From: Vibrio sp. 10N.286.49.B1
GTDB lineage: Bacteria > Pseudomonadota > Gammaproteobacteria > Enterobacterales > Vibrionaceae
Assembly (NCBI RefSeq): GCF_002873335.1
Contig: NZ_MCUW01000089.1
Span: 124,001 to 188,000 of the forward strand
Direction: 5' to 3'
DNA: 64,000 bases
This document shows positions 54,629 to 63,984 of this stretch, one piece after another. The position numbers and the translations under genes were made by a program. Positions within the stretch are counted from its first letter, which is position 1; the number at the start of each line of letters is the position of its first letter. The notes beneath the pieces were generated by a model that was not told the origin of the DNA, did no database searches, and was given only the letters and a program-made list of their open reading frames with translations.

Positions 54629-56507
54629 CCCCTTGAGTAAAAAAATGACGGAACAGCACGGCGGTCCACAACACGACACACTCAATGACTCGGCCTCTCA
54701 TGAGGTAAGCGAGCACTATACCCCGTGTTTTGTCATACCATGCTTTAATCACGGCTCAACCGTCGCAGATGTCCTCAACGCATTAAAGGGGTTCAGTTAC
54801 CCGGTGCTGATCGTTGATGACGGCAGTGAACAATCCACCAAAGACGCCCTAGCCGTTTTACTGAAAACAGCACACGAGCAAGCTCTATCCAATGATAGCC
54901 ACTCTAAACTTCACCTGATCACGCTTGAACAAAATCAAGGGAAAGGTGGCGCGGTCATGGCGGGGATTCGTCATGCAAAGGACCTCGGCTTTAGCCACGC
55001 GATTCAGATCGACTCCGACGGCCAGCATGATCTTGCCTCGTTACCCGCCCTCATTGCAGCATCACAGCAGCATCCCGACGTATTAATTTCTGGGAAGCCT
55101 GTTTACGACGACAGCGTGCCAAAATCACGCTTATATGGCCGATATGCTACTCACATCTGGGTATGGATAGAAACCTTGTCATTCGATATTAAAGACAGCA
55201 TGTGCGGATTTCGAGCCTATCCGGTCAGCCGCACCGTTGCCGTGTTGAACAAGTATCGTATCGGTTCCCGTATGGATTTCGACATAGAAATTCTGGTTCG
55301 GATGTATTGGGAAGGTCACGATATCCAATTTGTGGACACTCGCGTGATCTACCCAGAGGGGGGGATTTCACATTTCGATGCCCTTTGGGATAACGTTAAA
55401 ATCAGCAAGATGCACACCAAGCTATTCTTTGGCATGCTGCCGCGTATTCCAGCGCTCATTGCTCGTCATTTTAATCGTCATCAGACTGACGCTTCAGCGC
55501 ACACTGCAACTACTACAACTACTACAACTACTACAACTACCAAGACTGCCAAAGCAACGCACTGGTCCGCTCAAAAAGAACGAGGCACAGTACTTGGTAT
55601 CAAAACCCTGTTATTTGTTTATCAAATCCTGGGGAGAAAAGCCTTCAATCTTATACTGTCGGTCGTCATTCGTTACTACCATCTCACGAACCGCCGTGCT
55701 CGCGACGCTTCCGAACAGTACTTGCAACAACTTGGCACGTTTGCTCAGAATCACAATCTTACGCTGCCCGGCAAACTAGACAGCTATCAGCATCTACTGT
55801 CCTTTGGTCACACGATGTTAGATAAGCTTGCTGCGTGGAAAGGCGATTTCTCACTCGACAACCTCACGATTAACGGGCAAGAACAGTTTCAACCACTTAT
55901 TGATAGCAAACAGGGAGTGTTACTACTAGGTTCACACCTTGGTAATATTGAATTGTGTCGCGCTTTGAGTCGTCGTTACGCTCACATTAAAATTAACGCA
56001 CTCGTGTTTACTGAACATGCGGAACGGTTCAACTCGGTCATGAAGGCCGTAAACCCAAACTCAGAGTTAAACCTCATTCAGGTTAATAAAATGGGCCCAG
56101 ATACCGCCATTCTATTGCAGCAAAAAATAGATCAAGGCGAATGGGTCGTGATCGTAGGTGATCGTACATCCACCAGCAAAGAACAGCGTTGTGTATGGGC
56201 CGATTTTTTAGATAAGCCCGCCCCTTTTCCACAAGGTCCCTTTATGCTGGCATCCGTACTGAAGGCGCCAGTCTACCTTATGTTTGGTTTTCGAGACGAT
56301 AGCCAAAAAGTACCCCATTTCAATGTCTATTTTGAACACTTTAGTGACAAAATAGTCTTACCACGTAACACTCGACAAGCCTCACTTCAACACGAAGTAC
56401 AACGTTACGCTCATCGCTTAGAGCACTACGCCACACAGGCACCGTTACAGTGGTACAACTTTTTCAATTTTTGGACGTTAAGTAAACATCATGACGAAGA
56501 ACAATAG
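54621..56507 (+). CDS. apeJ: Glycosyltransferase family 2 / LpxL-type acyltransferase fusion ApeJ
   Basis: A 628-residue two-domain protein. The N-terminal GT2 domain has FVIPCFNHGSTVADVL, VLIVDDGSEQ, QNQGKGGAVMAGIRHA and IQIDSDGQHDLASLPALI (metal-binding DSD), like dolichyl-phosphate-type glycosyltransferases. A Thr-rich linker at about residues 295-310 follows. The C-terminal domain is an LpxL/HtrB-like acyltransferase with LLGSHLGNIELCRAL (H-x4-E) and VIVGDRTS. It probably builds the lipid anchor or glycosylates the pigment. The GTG at 54621 overlaps the apeI stop and has GGGCGAG upstream; an ATG at 54645 is an alternative. Confidence 0.85.
   Translation: MNNPLSKKMTEQHGGPQHDTLNDSASHEVSEHYTPCFVIPCFNHGSTVADVLNALKGFSYPVLIVDDGSEQSTKDALAVLLKTAHEQALSNDSHSKLHLITLEQNQGKGGAVMAGIRHAKDLGFSHAIQIDSDGQHDLASLPALIAASQQHPDVLISGKPVYDDSVPKSRLYGRYATHIWVWIETLSFDIKDSMCGFRAYPVSRTVAVLNKYRIGSRMDFDIEILVRMYWEGHDIQFVDTRVIYPEGGISHFDALWDNVKISKMHTKLFFGMLPRIPALIARHFNRHQTDASAHTATTTTTTTTTTTKTAKATHWSAQKERGTVLGIKTLLFVYQILGRKAFNLILSVVIRYYHLTNRRARDASEQYLQQLGTFAQNHNLTLPGKLDSYQHLLSFGHTMLDKLAAWKGDFSLDNLTINGQEQFQPLIDSKQGVLLLGSHLGNIELCRALSRRYAHIKINALVFTEHAERFNSVMKAVNPNSELNLIQVNKMGPDTAILLQQKIDQGEWVVIVGDRTSTSKEQRCVWADFLDKPAPFPQGPFMLASVLKAPVYLMFGFRDDSQKVPHFNVYFEHFSDKIVLPRNTRQASLQHEVQRYAHRLEHYATQAPLQWYNFFNFWTLSKHHDEEQ
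55504..55541. repeat. Trinucleotide-type microsatellite in apeJ
   Basis: Alternating ACT and ACA codons with a 9-base period (ACTACTACA, three to four copies) that encode a run of eleven to twelve threonines between the two domains of ApeJ. Slippage would alter the linker length without breaking the frame. Confidence 0.9.
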
Positions 56508-58029
56508 TATTATTTTTGGTGCTGAGCGCCTCTCCATTGAAGATGTCGTCGCCATTTCTTCTGGTGCCTCTGCAAGCATGAATCGCTCGCCCGACTATGT
56601 CGCCAAGATCGACCGAAGCGTGGCATTTTTAGAGCGCCTATTAAAAGAAGAAGGGGTGATTTATGGCGTGACCACCGGATACGGAGACTCTTGTACCGTC
56701 GCGATTCCGCCTCACCTTGTTGACGAACTGCCTTTACATCTAACACGTTTCCATGGTTGCGGGCTTGGTGATATCTTAACGCACGAGCAATCACGTGCCG
56801 TACTGGCGACCCGCTTGTGTTCTCTGGCACAAGGAATGTCAGGTGTTTCTCACGAGCTACTCAATCAGATTACGACCCTTATTAATCACGATATCGCTCC
56901 TCGTATCCCGCAAGAAGGATCCGTGGGTGCTAGCGGCGATTTAACGCCATTGTCCTATTTAGCCGCAACGCTTATCGGCGAGCGAGACGTCCTGTATAAA
57001 GGTGAAACCCGCCAAACTCTCGATGTGTTTAAAGAATTGGACATTATGCCGATCACGCTAAAACCCAAAGAAGGCCTTGCCTTAATGAACGGCACATCGG
57101 TGATGACCGCGCTTGCTTGTTTGGCGTACAAACGCGCCGAGTATTTAGCCCAGTTATGCACCAAGATTACCGCGATGGTGTCAGTAGGCATTCAAGGCAA
57201 TGATTTCCATTTTGATGAGGCATTGTTTGCTGTTAAACCGCACCCTGGCCAACAACAAATTGCCGCGTGGTTGCGAGATGACTTGCAGGCAGAACAGCCC
57301 CCTCGTAACAGCGACCGATTACAAGACCGATACTCACTTCGTTGCGCTCCTCATGTAATTGGCGTGGTGCAAGATTCACTGCCATGGCTACGTCAGTTGA
57401 TTGAAAATGAACTCAACAGCGCCAACGACAACCCAATCATTGATGGCGACAACGAAAGAGTACTGCACGGTGGTCATTTTTATGGTGGTCACATCGCGAT
57501 GGCGATGGATACACTCAAAACCGGTGTCGCCAATCTAGCGGATTTGCTTGATAGACAAATGGCGCAGTTGATGGATTATAAATTCAACAATGGTCTGCCT
57601 TATAACCTAACCGGCGCAGAAGGCGACCGTAAGCCTATCAATCATGGCTTCAAAGCGGTACAAATTGGCGTATCTGCGTGGACAGCCGAAGCACTCAAAC
57701 ACACGATGCCAGCGAGCGTATTTTCCCGCTCAACTGAATGCCACAATCAAGATAAAGTCAGCATGGGCACCATTGCTGCCCGTGATTGCCTTCGCGTTTT
57801 AGAATTAACCGAGCAGGTTGCCGCGGCTTCTCTGTTAGCTGGGACACAGGCAATTGAGTTAAGAAAACGCCAGAATGAACTTGACGAGCACCACATGAGC
57901 GCAAATTTAAAAGCCATTCGTGATTCGGTATTAAGTGAATTCGACATGGTCATTGAGGACCGTCCACTGGAAGCGGATTTACGCCATTTCATGGATAGAA
58001 TTCAACAGCGCCATTGGTCACTGTACTAA
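56491..58029 (+). CDS. Aromatic amino acid ammonia-lyase (HAL/PAL/TAL family)
   Basis: A 512-residue lyase. The Ala147-Ser148-Gly149 triplet in GSVGASGDLTPL forms the MIO electrophile. The catalytic tyrosine is Tyr58 in VIYGVTTGYG, and conserved NENPI-like SANDNPIIDG and FHFDEAL segments follow. The selectivity loop reads HLTRFHGCGLG, with Phe87-His88 where histidine lyases have Ser-His and tyrosine lyases His-Leu. It overlaps apeJ by 17 bases, and no hut genes are nearby, so a role in making a cinnamate-type starter is more likely than histidine degradation. Substrate (Tyr, Phe or His) is undetermined. Confidence 0.88.
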   Translation: MTKNNSIIFGAERLSIEDVVAISSGASASMNRSPDYVAKIDRSVAFLERLLKEEGVIYGVTTGYGDSCTVAIPPHLVDELPLHLTRFHGCGLGDILTHEQSRAVLATRLCSLAQGMSGVSHELLNQITTLINHDIAPRIPQEGSVGASGDLTPLSYLAATLIGERDVLYKGETRQTLDVFKELDIMPITLKPKEGLALMNGTSVMTALACLAYKRAEYLAQLCTKITAMVSVGIQGNDFHFDEALFAVKPHPGQQQIAAWLRDDLQAEQPPRNSDRLQDRYSLRCAPHVIGVVQDSLPWLRQLIENELNSANDNPIIDGDNERVLHGGHFYGGHIAMAMDTLKTGVANLADLLDRQMAQLMDYKFNNGLPYNLTGAEGDRKPINHGFKAVQIGVSAWTAEALKHTMPASVFSRSTECHNQDKVSMGTIAARDCLRVLELTEQVAAASLLAGTQAIELRKRQNELDEHHMSANLKAIRDSVLSEFDMVIEDRPLEADLRHFMDRIQQRHWSLY

Positions 58030-58067
58030 CCTTACCGCTTTAATGATGCTTGGCATTAGGAGAGACA

Positions 58068-58520
58068 ATGACTGAGATAACACATTCGCTGACTTGTGAG
58101 GTGACACTTGTCACCTCATTTCAAGACGCGGACCCGATGGGCGTTATTTATCACGGTAACTTCTTTCGTTTTTTCGAAGAAGCTCGCCGTGTCTTAATGG
58201 AAAAGATTCAGTACGGCTATCGTGCGATGCAAGCATCGGGCTACGCATGGCCAATCATCGACACACGCGTAAAATACGTCAAAATGATCCCCTTCAACCA
58301 CGCTATTCGTGTCACGGCCAAACTGACTGAATGGGAAAACCGCCTGCGCGTTGACTACGTTATCTACGATGCCAATTCAGGCACTAGAATGTGCAAAGCC
58401 CATACCACACAGGTTGCCGTATCGATTGAAAGCGAAGAGATGTGTTTTGCTTCGCCACGTGTCTTCATCGAAAAAGTCGATCATTGGCATCAACATGGAA
58501 GGCTCAACAATGACGATTAA
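58068..58520 (+). CDS. apeK: Hotdog thioesterase ApeK
   Basis: A 150-residue 4HBT-type thioesterase. The active-site segment is FQDADPMGVIYHGNFFRFFEEARR (in two parts: Asp in DADPMGV, helix with HGNFF), followed by WPIIDTRVKYVKMIPFNHAI. In the known pathway it releases or edits chains on the carrier. AGGAGA precedes the ATG at 58068; the frame upstream to 58050 starts with TTG. Overlaps apeL by 11 bases. Confidence 0.87.
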   Translation: MTEITHSLTCEVTLVTSFQDADPMGVIYHGNFFRFFEEARRVLMEKIQYGYRAMQASGYAWPIIDTRVKYVKMIPFNHAIRVTAKLTEWENRLRVDYVIYDANSGTRMCKAHTTQVAVSIESEEMCFASPRVFIEKVDHWHQHGRLNNDD

Positions 58521-59190
58521 TTCACGCTATTTGTCTCTGTCGAGTACACCAAACCACCTCGTTTGGCGTTTCACTATGTTCCGTTTGTTGTTTTTATTCG
58601 TGCCATTGTTCTTATTCACGCCCGTGTCTTTTGCTCAAGTAAACAACCTTGCTGATTTGCAAGCCCAGCTAGCAAGCCATGACCTGGTTCGGGGTGACTT
58701 TACACAACAGCGTCATATCGAGATGTTTGAGCAGCCACTGGTTTCATCCGGACAATTTACCTTAGACAAAGGTAATGGCTTACTGTGGCATCAGCACGTT
58801 CCGTTTTCCGTCCAATTGGTGCTCACTAATGACAAGCTGCGCCAAACCTTTGCTGAACAACCGCCACAAATCATTACTGCGAAAGAAAATCCAATGGCGT
58901 TCTATTTTAGTCATATTTTCTTGGCGGTTTTTCACGGTGATACCGAGCAATTAAAGCAACAATTTGACTTAGCGTTTTCGGTAGAAAGTGGCCAGTGGTC
59001 TCTCGTATTAACACCTCTAGCCGCGCCATTAAAATCGGTGTTTGCTAGCATCACAATACGAGGCAAAAATGACCTTAAAAGCCTCACATTACAAGAAATT
59101 CGCGGTGACAAGACCGATATTATTTTTAGCAATCAACGCTATCAACCAAAGAGCCTAACGGATGCTGAACAAGCGCAGTTCCAGTTCTAA
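58510..59190 (+). CDS. apeL: LolA-like periplasmic carrier ApeL
   Basis: A 226-residue exported protein. The chosen start has GGAAGG upstream and gives a long N-region before the hydrophobic core MFRLLFLFVPLFLFTPVSFA; a start at that Met (58576) would give a shorter signal peptide. The mature part has LASHDLVRGDFTQQRHIEMF, VSSGQFTLDKGNGLLWHQ and a C-terminal SITIRGKNDLKSLTLQEI typical of LolA-type lipid carriers. It probably moves the hydrophobic polyene lipid across the periplasm with ApeM. Confidence 0.85.
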   Translation: MTINSRYLSLSSTPNHLVWRFTMFRLLFLFVPLFLFTPVSFAQVNNLADLQAQLASHDLVRGDFTQQRHIEMFEQPLVSSGQFTLDKGNGLLWHQHVPFSVQLVLTNDKLRQTFAEQPPQIITAKENPMAFYFSHIFLAVFHGDTEQLKQQFDLAFSVESGQWSLVLTPLAAPLKSVFASITIRGKNDLKSLTLQEIRGDKTDIIFSNQRYQPKSLTDAEQAQFQF

Positions 59191-61630
59191 ACCGTCCAAC
59201 ACGGTGTCATTGACTACCGCCCGCAGTTATCAACTCGCGGGGTTGTGGCTAGCCGTCGTTTTATTTGCTATCGCTTTGCTCATCAAACAATGGGCACTAA
59301 GCCCTATCTCGCCGATAGAAACGGACATCCTTAAACTACTGCCAGTCAACAAACAAAATCCTGTAGCGGAAAGTGCCTTTAATAAAGTCACGGCGAGCAT
59401 GAGCGATAAGGTTGTCTTCGTTCTCTCCGCCGAACGCCCCACTCAAGGCGGTAGTCATTCCGATACAAGTGTAAGTGCAAATACAAGTGCAAATAGTGTC
59501 GAACCCCATAATACCGAGCCAAACCAAGCACGATTATATGACGCTGCACAAACGTTTTCAGCGCAGTTAACCCGCAGTGGCTATTTTGCGACGGTGACCG
59601 CCAAGATTGAAGATACCCAGCAGCAACAGTGGGCTCAATATTATTTTCAACACCGCTTCCAACAGCTCACAGACAAACAGCGCCAACGGTTGAAAACTCA
59701 TCCAGAGCAACAAACTCAGCACGTTGTACAGTCGGTTTATAACCCTTTTTCTGGTGTCTCTGGGCAAGAGCTGACTCATGATCCCTTTTTGCTTTTTCGT
59801 GATTATTTAAGCCAATTAAGTCAATCCACCTCAGCGTTCCAGTTGACTAATGGCTACCTCACCACTCATGACCAAGGCCGTGATTACCTGCTCATTACCG
59901 CCGAGCTTAATGACTCGCCCTACAGCTTAGCGGCGCAGCAAGCAGTGCCTCTTATTGGGCAGTGGCAGGCGAACATCACACAGCATTATCAGGTAAACAT
60001 CGACCATACTGGCGTTCTGTTTTATGCAGACTTTGGTACCAGAAGTGCGAAATCTGAAATCAGCACCATTGGCGTATTTTCCTTGCTGGGTGTTATTTTA
60101 CTGATTGCAGTAGTGTTCCGCAGCCTCACCCCGCTTGTACTTGCGCTACTCTCCGTCTCTGTCGGGTTGTTAGTCGCGATGGCCGCAACCACCTTCATTT
60201 TTGGTCAGGTACATTTATTCAGTCTGGTTTTTGGCGCAAGTCTTATTGGTGTCTCCATTGACTATGCTTTTCACTACCTAACAGACCGGCTTGCGGCGGG
60301 TAAACAATGGAACAGCCTATCCGGTCTAAAACATATCTTTGTGGCTATTACTCTTGGGTTAGTGACCAGCTTAATCGGCTACTTAGGCCTACTGATCGCT
60401 CCTTTCCCCGGTTTACAACAACTTGCCTTGTTCTCCGCGATCGGTCTCACCTCAGCCTACGCAACCGTGGTTGCTTGGTATCCTATTTTGGCCAAAACAG
60501 CCAGTCGGCCTCGTCCGCTGCCTGGACGCACATTAAGCCATCATTGGTTAAACCTTTGGCACAACAAGGCACTGTCGTGGGGCTTACCCGCCGTGATTTT
60601 GCTGCTCAGTGCGATCGCCATGACACACGTTCGCTACAACGACGACATTCATCAACTGCAAGCGATGCCCGCTGACTTAAAGCAACAAGAAGCGAAGATT
60701 GCGTCACTCACGGGGATACAAGCGTCACAACAAATGCTCGTGGTAACCGCAGATAACAACGAAACGTTGCTGCAATCTCTGGAATCACTTTCAACGACAC
60801 TGGATACTTGGCAACAAGCGAAGGTCATCAGCGGCTATCAAAGCTTGCAGCAGTATTTGCCGTCTCAACAACGCCAAGCTGAAGATTTTGCCCTTATTCA
60901 ATCTTTGTACCAAAACCAAGGCAACGCATTATCCAAGGCGCTCAATCTCAATACACCGCCAACAATAGAAGCGAAACCGACTCTTATCACCTTACCAGAC
61001 TATCTAAAGCAGCCCGTTTCCGAGCCAGTAAGCTTCCTTTATCTGGGGGAAATTGAGGGGCAAACCGCATCAGTTATCCTTATCAAAGACGTATCTGACA
61101 GTAGCGTTATTAAAGATTTCGCCCAACAACACGATAACCTAACGTACCTCAACAAGGCAGAAGAGGTTTCCCAGTTGTTTGCTCAGTATCGAATTAAGAT
61201 CATGGAATTATTGGCCATTGCAACGCTAGCGATTGCCATTGTCTTGATCTGGAGGTATGGCGTAAAACGCTGTGCCCGTATCCTGCTACCATCACTTATT
61301 GCTTGTCTTGCAGGATTAGCAGTTACTGGGATGACCGGCAGTGAACTCAACTTGTTTAATCTCCTAGCACTGGTATTAATTATTGGTATTGGCATTGATT
61401 ACACTCTGTTTTTTGCCGAGCAACAGCGGTGTCAAAGTACCTTGCTAGCGATCACGCTGTCAGCCATCACGACCCTGCTATCTTTTGGCCTGTTATCTCT
61501 TAGTGATACCCATGCCATCCACAGTTTCGGTCTCACCGTACTCACGGGTATTTTTGTCGCGTGGTTATTATCCCCTATGGCTATTGATGCCCCAACCGGG
61601 CACCAACACGATTCAAAGGATCAGCAATGA
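59162..61630 (+). CDS. apeM: MMPL/RND-type exporter ApeM
   Basis: An 822-residue inner-membrane protein with two repeats of one helix, a large periplasmic domain and five helices. Repeat one includes ISTIGVFSLLGVILLIAVVF and GASLIGVSIDYAFHYL; repeat two has LNLFNLLALVLIIGIGIDYT. Both GxSxDY and GxGIDYT are the membrane motifs of MMPL lipid exporters. It likely exports the aryl polyene lipid to the periplasmic face. Overlaps apeL by 29 bases and the next gene by 4. Confidence 0.88.
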   Translation: MLNKRSSSSKPSNTVSLTTARSYQLAGLWLAVVLFAIALLIKQWALSPISPIETDILKLLPVNKQNPVAESAFNKVTASMSDKVVFVLSAERPTQGGSHSDTSVSANTSANSVEPHNTEPNQARLYDAAQTFSAQLTRSGYFATVTAKIEDTQQQQWAQYYFQHRFQQLTDKQRQRLKTHPEQQTQHVVQSVYNPFSGVSGQELTHDPFLLFRDYLSQLSQSTSAFQLTNGYLTTHDQGRDYLLITAELNDSPYSLAAQQAVPLIGQWQANITQHYQVNIDHTGVLFYADFGTRSAKSEISTIGVFSLLGVILLIAVVFRSLTPLVLALLSVSVGLLVAMAATTFIFGQVHLFSLVFGASLIGVSIDYAFHYLTDRLAAGKQWNSLSGLKHIFVAITLGLVTSLIGYLGLLIAPFPGLQQLALFSAIGLTSAYATVVAWYPILAKTASRPRPLPGRTLSHHWLNLWHNKALSWGLPAVILLLSAIAMTHVRYNDDIHQLQAMPADLKQQEAKIASLTGIQASQQMLVVTADNNETLLQSLESLSTTLDTWQQAKVISGYQSLQQYLPSQQRQAEDFALIQSLYQNQGNALSKALNLNTPPTIEAKPTLITLPDYLKQPVSEPVSFLYLGEIEGQTASVILIKDVSDSSVIKDFAQQHDNLTYLNKAEEVSQLFAQYRIKIMELLAIATLAIAIVLIWRYGVKRCARILLPSLIACLAGLAVTGMTGSELNLFNLLALVLIIGIGIDYTLFFAEQQRCQSTLLAITLSAITTLLSFGLLSLSDTHAIHSFGLTVLTGIFVAWLLSPMAIDAPTGHQHDSKDQQ

Positions 61631-62319
61631 CACTCACAAGATGCCCCCTTAACTCAAGATCGTCGAGCCTTGTCAATATCGCAACGTCAATGACGGTGTT
61701 TCGCCGGACAGTATGTCGATGGCTGGCCATCGCGTTACCACTTTTCGTCCTTTCTGGGTGCGCATTAAAACCGCAGCAAGCCTCTACTCAAGTGGAGGTA
61801 AAGCCCAACACCATGGTTAACCTACCTGCACCGGCTGATTTAGGGTATCAGCTGACGGCCAGTCAGTTGATTACGGCGACCTGGCATGGCAAAGACGGCA
61901 ATGAGTCATCTCAGCTACCAGTCCAGTTGCAAGTCGACAACTCAAAGGTCGTACTGGCTGGTTTTTCTTCTTGGGGCACACGTATTATGTCGCTCACCTA
62001 CCAAGATGATGAAATACAAGCCAATGTTCTGAATGGACTCGAGAATACCTTGCCAGCACCCGAACAGATTTTATTTAATCTGATGGTCACCTTATGGCCC
62101 CTAAATGCTTGGGAAGCCTCATTAAATAAGATAAAGTGGCACATTACTGATTCAGAACGTCAGCGCCTGATCACCGATGAAACTGGGGCAACGGTTATTA
62201 TCATTAACTATGATAATGACGATCCCCTACAAGGTACGATCCGCTTTACGCACCAACAGCTGGGTTACTCCATCGTCATCGACACCCTTAATTCTCAACT
62301 CAATAACGAAAACAATTAG
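61627..62319 (+). CDS. apeN: DUF3261 lipoprotein ApeN
   Basis: A 230-residue probable outer-membrane lipoprotein. After a basic N-terminus the segment RWLAIALPLFVLSGCALK carries lipobox LSGC. A start at an inner Met (61690) would shorten the unusual N-region; AAAGGA before 61627 supports the longer form, whose ATG overlaps the apeM stop (ATGA). The body is beta-rich. Members of DUF3261 occur in aryl polyene clusters beside the exporter, suggesting a part in delivering the pigment to the outer membrane. Confidence 0.82.
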   Translation: MTLTRCPLNSRSSSLVNIATSMTVFRRTVCRWLAIALPLFVLSGCALKPQQASTQVEVKPNTMVNLPAPADLGYQLTASQLITATWHGKDGNESSQLPVQLQVDNSKVVLAGFSSWGTRIMSLTYQDDEIQANVLNGLENTLPAPEQILFNLMVTLWPLNAWEASLNKIKWHITDSERQRLITDETGATVIIINYDNDDPLQGTIRFTHQQLGYSIVIDTLNSQLNNENN

Positions 62320-62321
62320 GC

Positions 62322-63527
62322 ATGAAACAAACCAACCCTCAAATCCCATTGTTTATCCATGATTGTGGCTTTCACTCATCGCTAGGCAAGGCCTCTGAAA
62401 GCATTCATCGAAGCTTGTCTTTGGGCCGCTGTGAACACATGGTGCATGAAGACGGATTACTGAATAACGGTAAACCAACCGTTGTCGGGCGCGTCACGGA
62501 ATCACTGCCTTCACTACCACAATCTTTGGTTGCATTCGATTCAAGAAACAATCGCCTGGCCCTTTCTGCTCTGCAGCAGATAGAACCGTCTATTCACGAC
62601 GCAATACGTCGCTATGGGTCAGATCGCGTGGCGGTCATTATCGGTACTAGTACTTCAGGTATCTCAGACGGTGAAACCGCGTATGCACACAAATTGGCGA
62701 CCGGTCAGTTCCCCAATGATTTCCACTATTCAAAACAAGAGTTGGGCAACACGAGCGACTTCATTCGTCAATATTTTGGTATTAACGGGCCAAGCTATTC
62801 CATCTCGACGGCATGCTCATCCAGCGGTCGAGTCTTTATCAGCGCTAAACGCCTACTCAAAGCAGGCGTTGTTGATGCCGTTCTTGTCGGTGGCGTTGAT
62901 ACTATTTGCGCCCTCACTCTCAATGGCTTTAATAGCTTAGAAGCGCTATCCAACACGCTTTGTCGTCCGTTTGATGAACACCGAAATGGCATCAACATTG
63001 GTGAATCCGCCGCTTTCATGTTGCTTAGCAAAAAAGCACCAGCCAACGATGACAACCCCATCGCTTTACTCGGCGCCGGTGACAGTTCCGATGCCCATCA
63101 TATTTCCGCGCCACACCCTGAGGGAAATGGTGCCGCTCAAGCCATGGAAAAAGCTCTGAATGACGCAGGACTGCAACCTGAAGACATTGGTTATATCAAC
63201 GCCCATGGCACCGCTACGCCATTAAATGACCGTATGGAAAGTAAAGCCATCAGCCGTGTATTCCGCCAATCGGTGCCCGTGAGCTCAACTAAACCGCTAA
63301 CCGGTCATACATTAGGGGCAGCTAGCGCGACCGAAGCGGCCATTGCCTGGCATATACTCAAACATGACTTGGTGTTACCAGCGCAACATTGCCAAAGTAA
63401 AGCCCCAGACATCGAGGTTACCCTGGTCGAAAACAAGACTAAGCTCAATGGTAAAGCCATTTTGAGTAACTCCTTTGCATTTGGTGGCAATAATATCAGC
63501 CTTATTTTTGGAACAGTACATGACTAG
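62322..63527 (+). CDS. apeO: 3-ketoacyl-ACP synthase ApeO
   Basis: A 401-residue active condensing enzyme. The nucleophile is in SISTACSSSGRVFISA, with the two histidines in YINAHGTATPLNDRM and SSTKPLTGHTLGAASA, and the C-terminus SNSFAFGGNNISLIFG completes the fold. It is the elongating ketosynthase and should form a heterodimer with the Cys-less ApeC. Overlaps apeP by 8 bases. Confidence 0.92.
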   Translation: MKQTNPQIPLFIHDCGFHSSLGKASESIHRSLSLGRCEHMVHEDGLLNNGKPTVVGRVTESLPSLPQSLVAFDSRNNRLALSALQQIEPSIHDAIRRYGSDRVAVIIGTSTSGISDGETAYAHKLATGQFPNDFHYSKQELGNTSDFIRQYFGINGPSYSISTACSSSGRVFISAKRLLKAGVVDAVLVGGVDTICALTLNGFNSLEALSNTLCRPFDEHRNGINIGESAAFMLLSKKAPANDDNPIALLGAGDSSDAHHISAPHPEGNGAAQAMEKALNDAGLQPEDIGYINAHGTATPLNDRMESKAISRVFRQSVPVSSTKPLTGHTLGAASATEAAIAWHILKHDLVLPAQHCQSKAPDIEVTLVENKTKLNGKAILSNSFAFGGNNISLIFGTVHD

Positions 63528-63984
63528 CTATCCCCCTATAGAGCAGCTTCTTCCTCATGATGCCCCAATGGTTTTGGTGGATCGCGTTGTTGATATTCAA
63601 GCCGAGTCCGTTCATTGCCAAGTTGATATTGGTGATCACCATTTATTTTTTGATCCAAAGACACAATCAACACCTTCTTACGTTGGCATTGAATTTATGG
63701 CGCAATCTGTTGCGGCGTGGTCTGGGTTTCATGCTCAACAAAAAGGCGAAGCGCCACCCATTGGCTTTTTGCTTGGTAGCCGCCGATATCAGGTAGAGTG
63801 TGATGCGTTTCAACAAGGGCAAACTCTCGACATCTACGCAGAAAAAGTAATAGAAGACAATGGCATGGCCGTTTTTTCAGCGCGGCTTGAACGTAATGGG
63901 ACACAGATTGGCTCTTGCCAACTCAACGTTTATGTCCCCTCTCAAGAAAAACTAAAAGAAATGAAAAATAGGAATCCTCAATGA
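63520..63984 (+). CDS. apeP: Second hotdog dehydratase ApeP
   Basis: A 154-residue FabA/FabZ-like protein. Segments LLPHDAPMVLVDRVVDI, YVGIEFMAQSVAAWSGFHA and GFLLGSRRYQVECDAF are seen. The starting ATG overlaps the apeO stop, and its own TGA overlaps the next ATG (ATGA). In the known system ApeP works with ApeI to dehydrate the growing polyene. The frame upstream to 63475 lies inside apeO and is not used. Confidence 0.88.
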   Translation: MTSYPPIEQLLPHDAPMVLVDRVVDIQAESVHCQVDIGDHHLFFDPKTQSTPSYVGIEFMAQSVAAWSGFHAQQKGEAPPIGFLLGSRRYQVECDAFQQGQTLDIYAEKVIEDNGMAVFSARLERNGTQIGSCQLNVYVPSQEKLKEMKNRNPQ

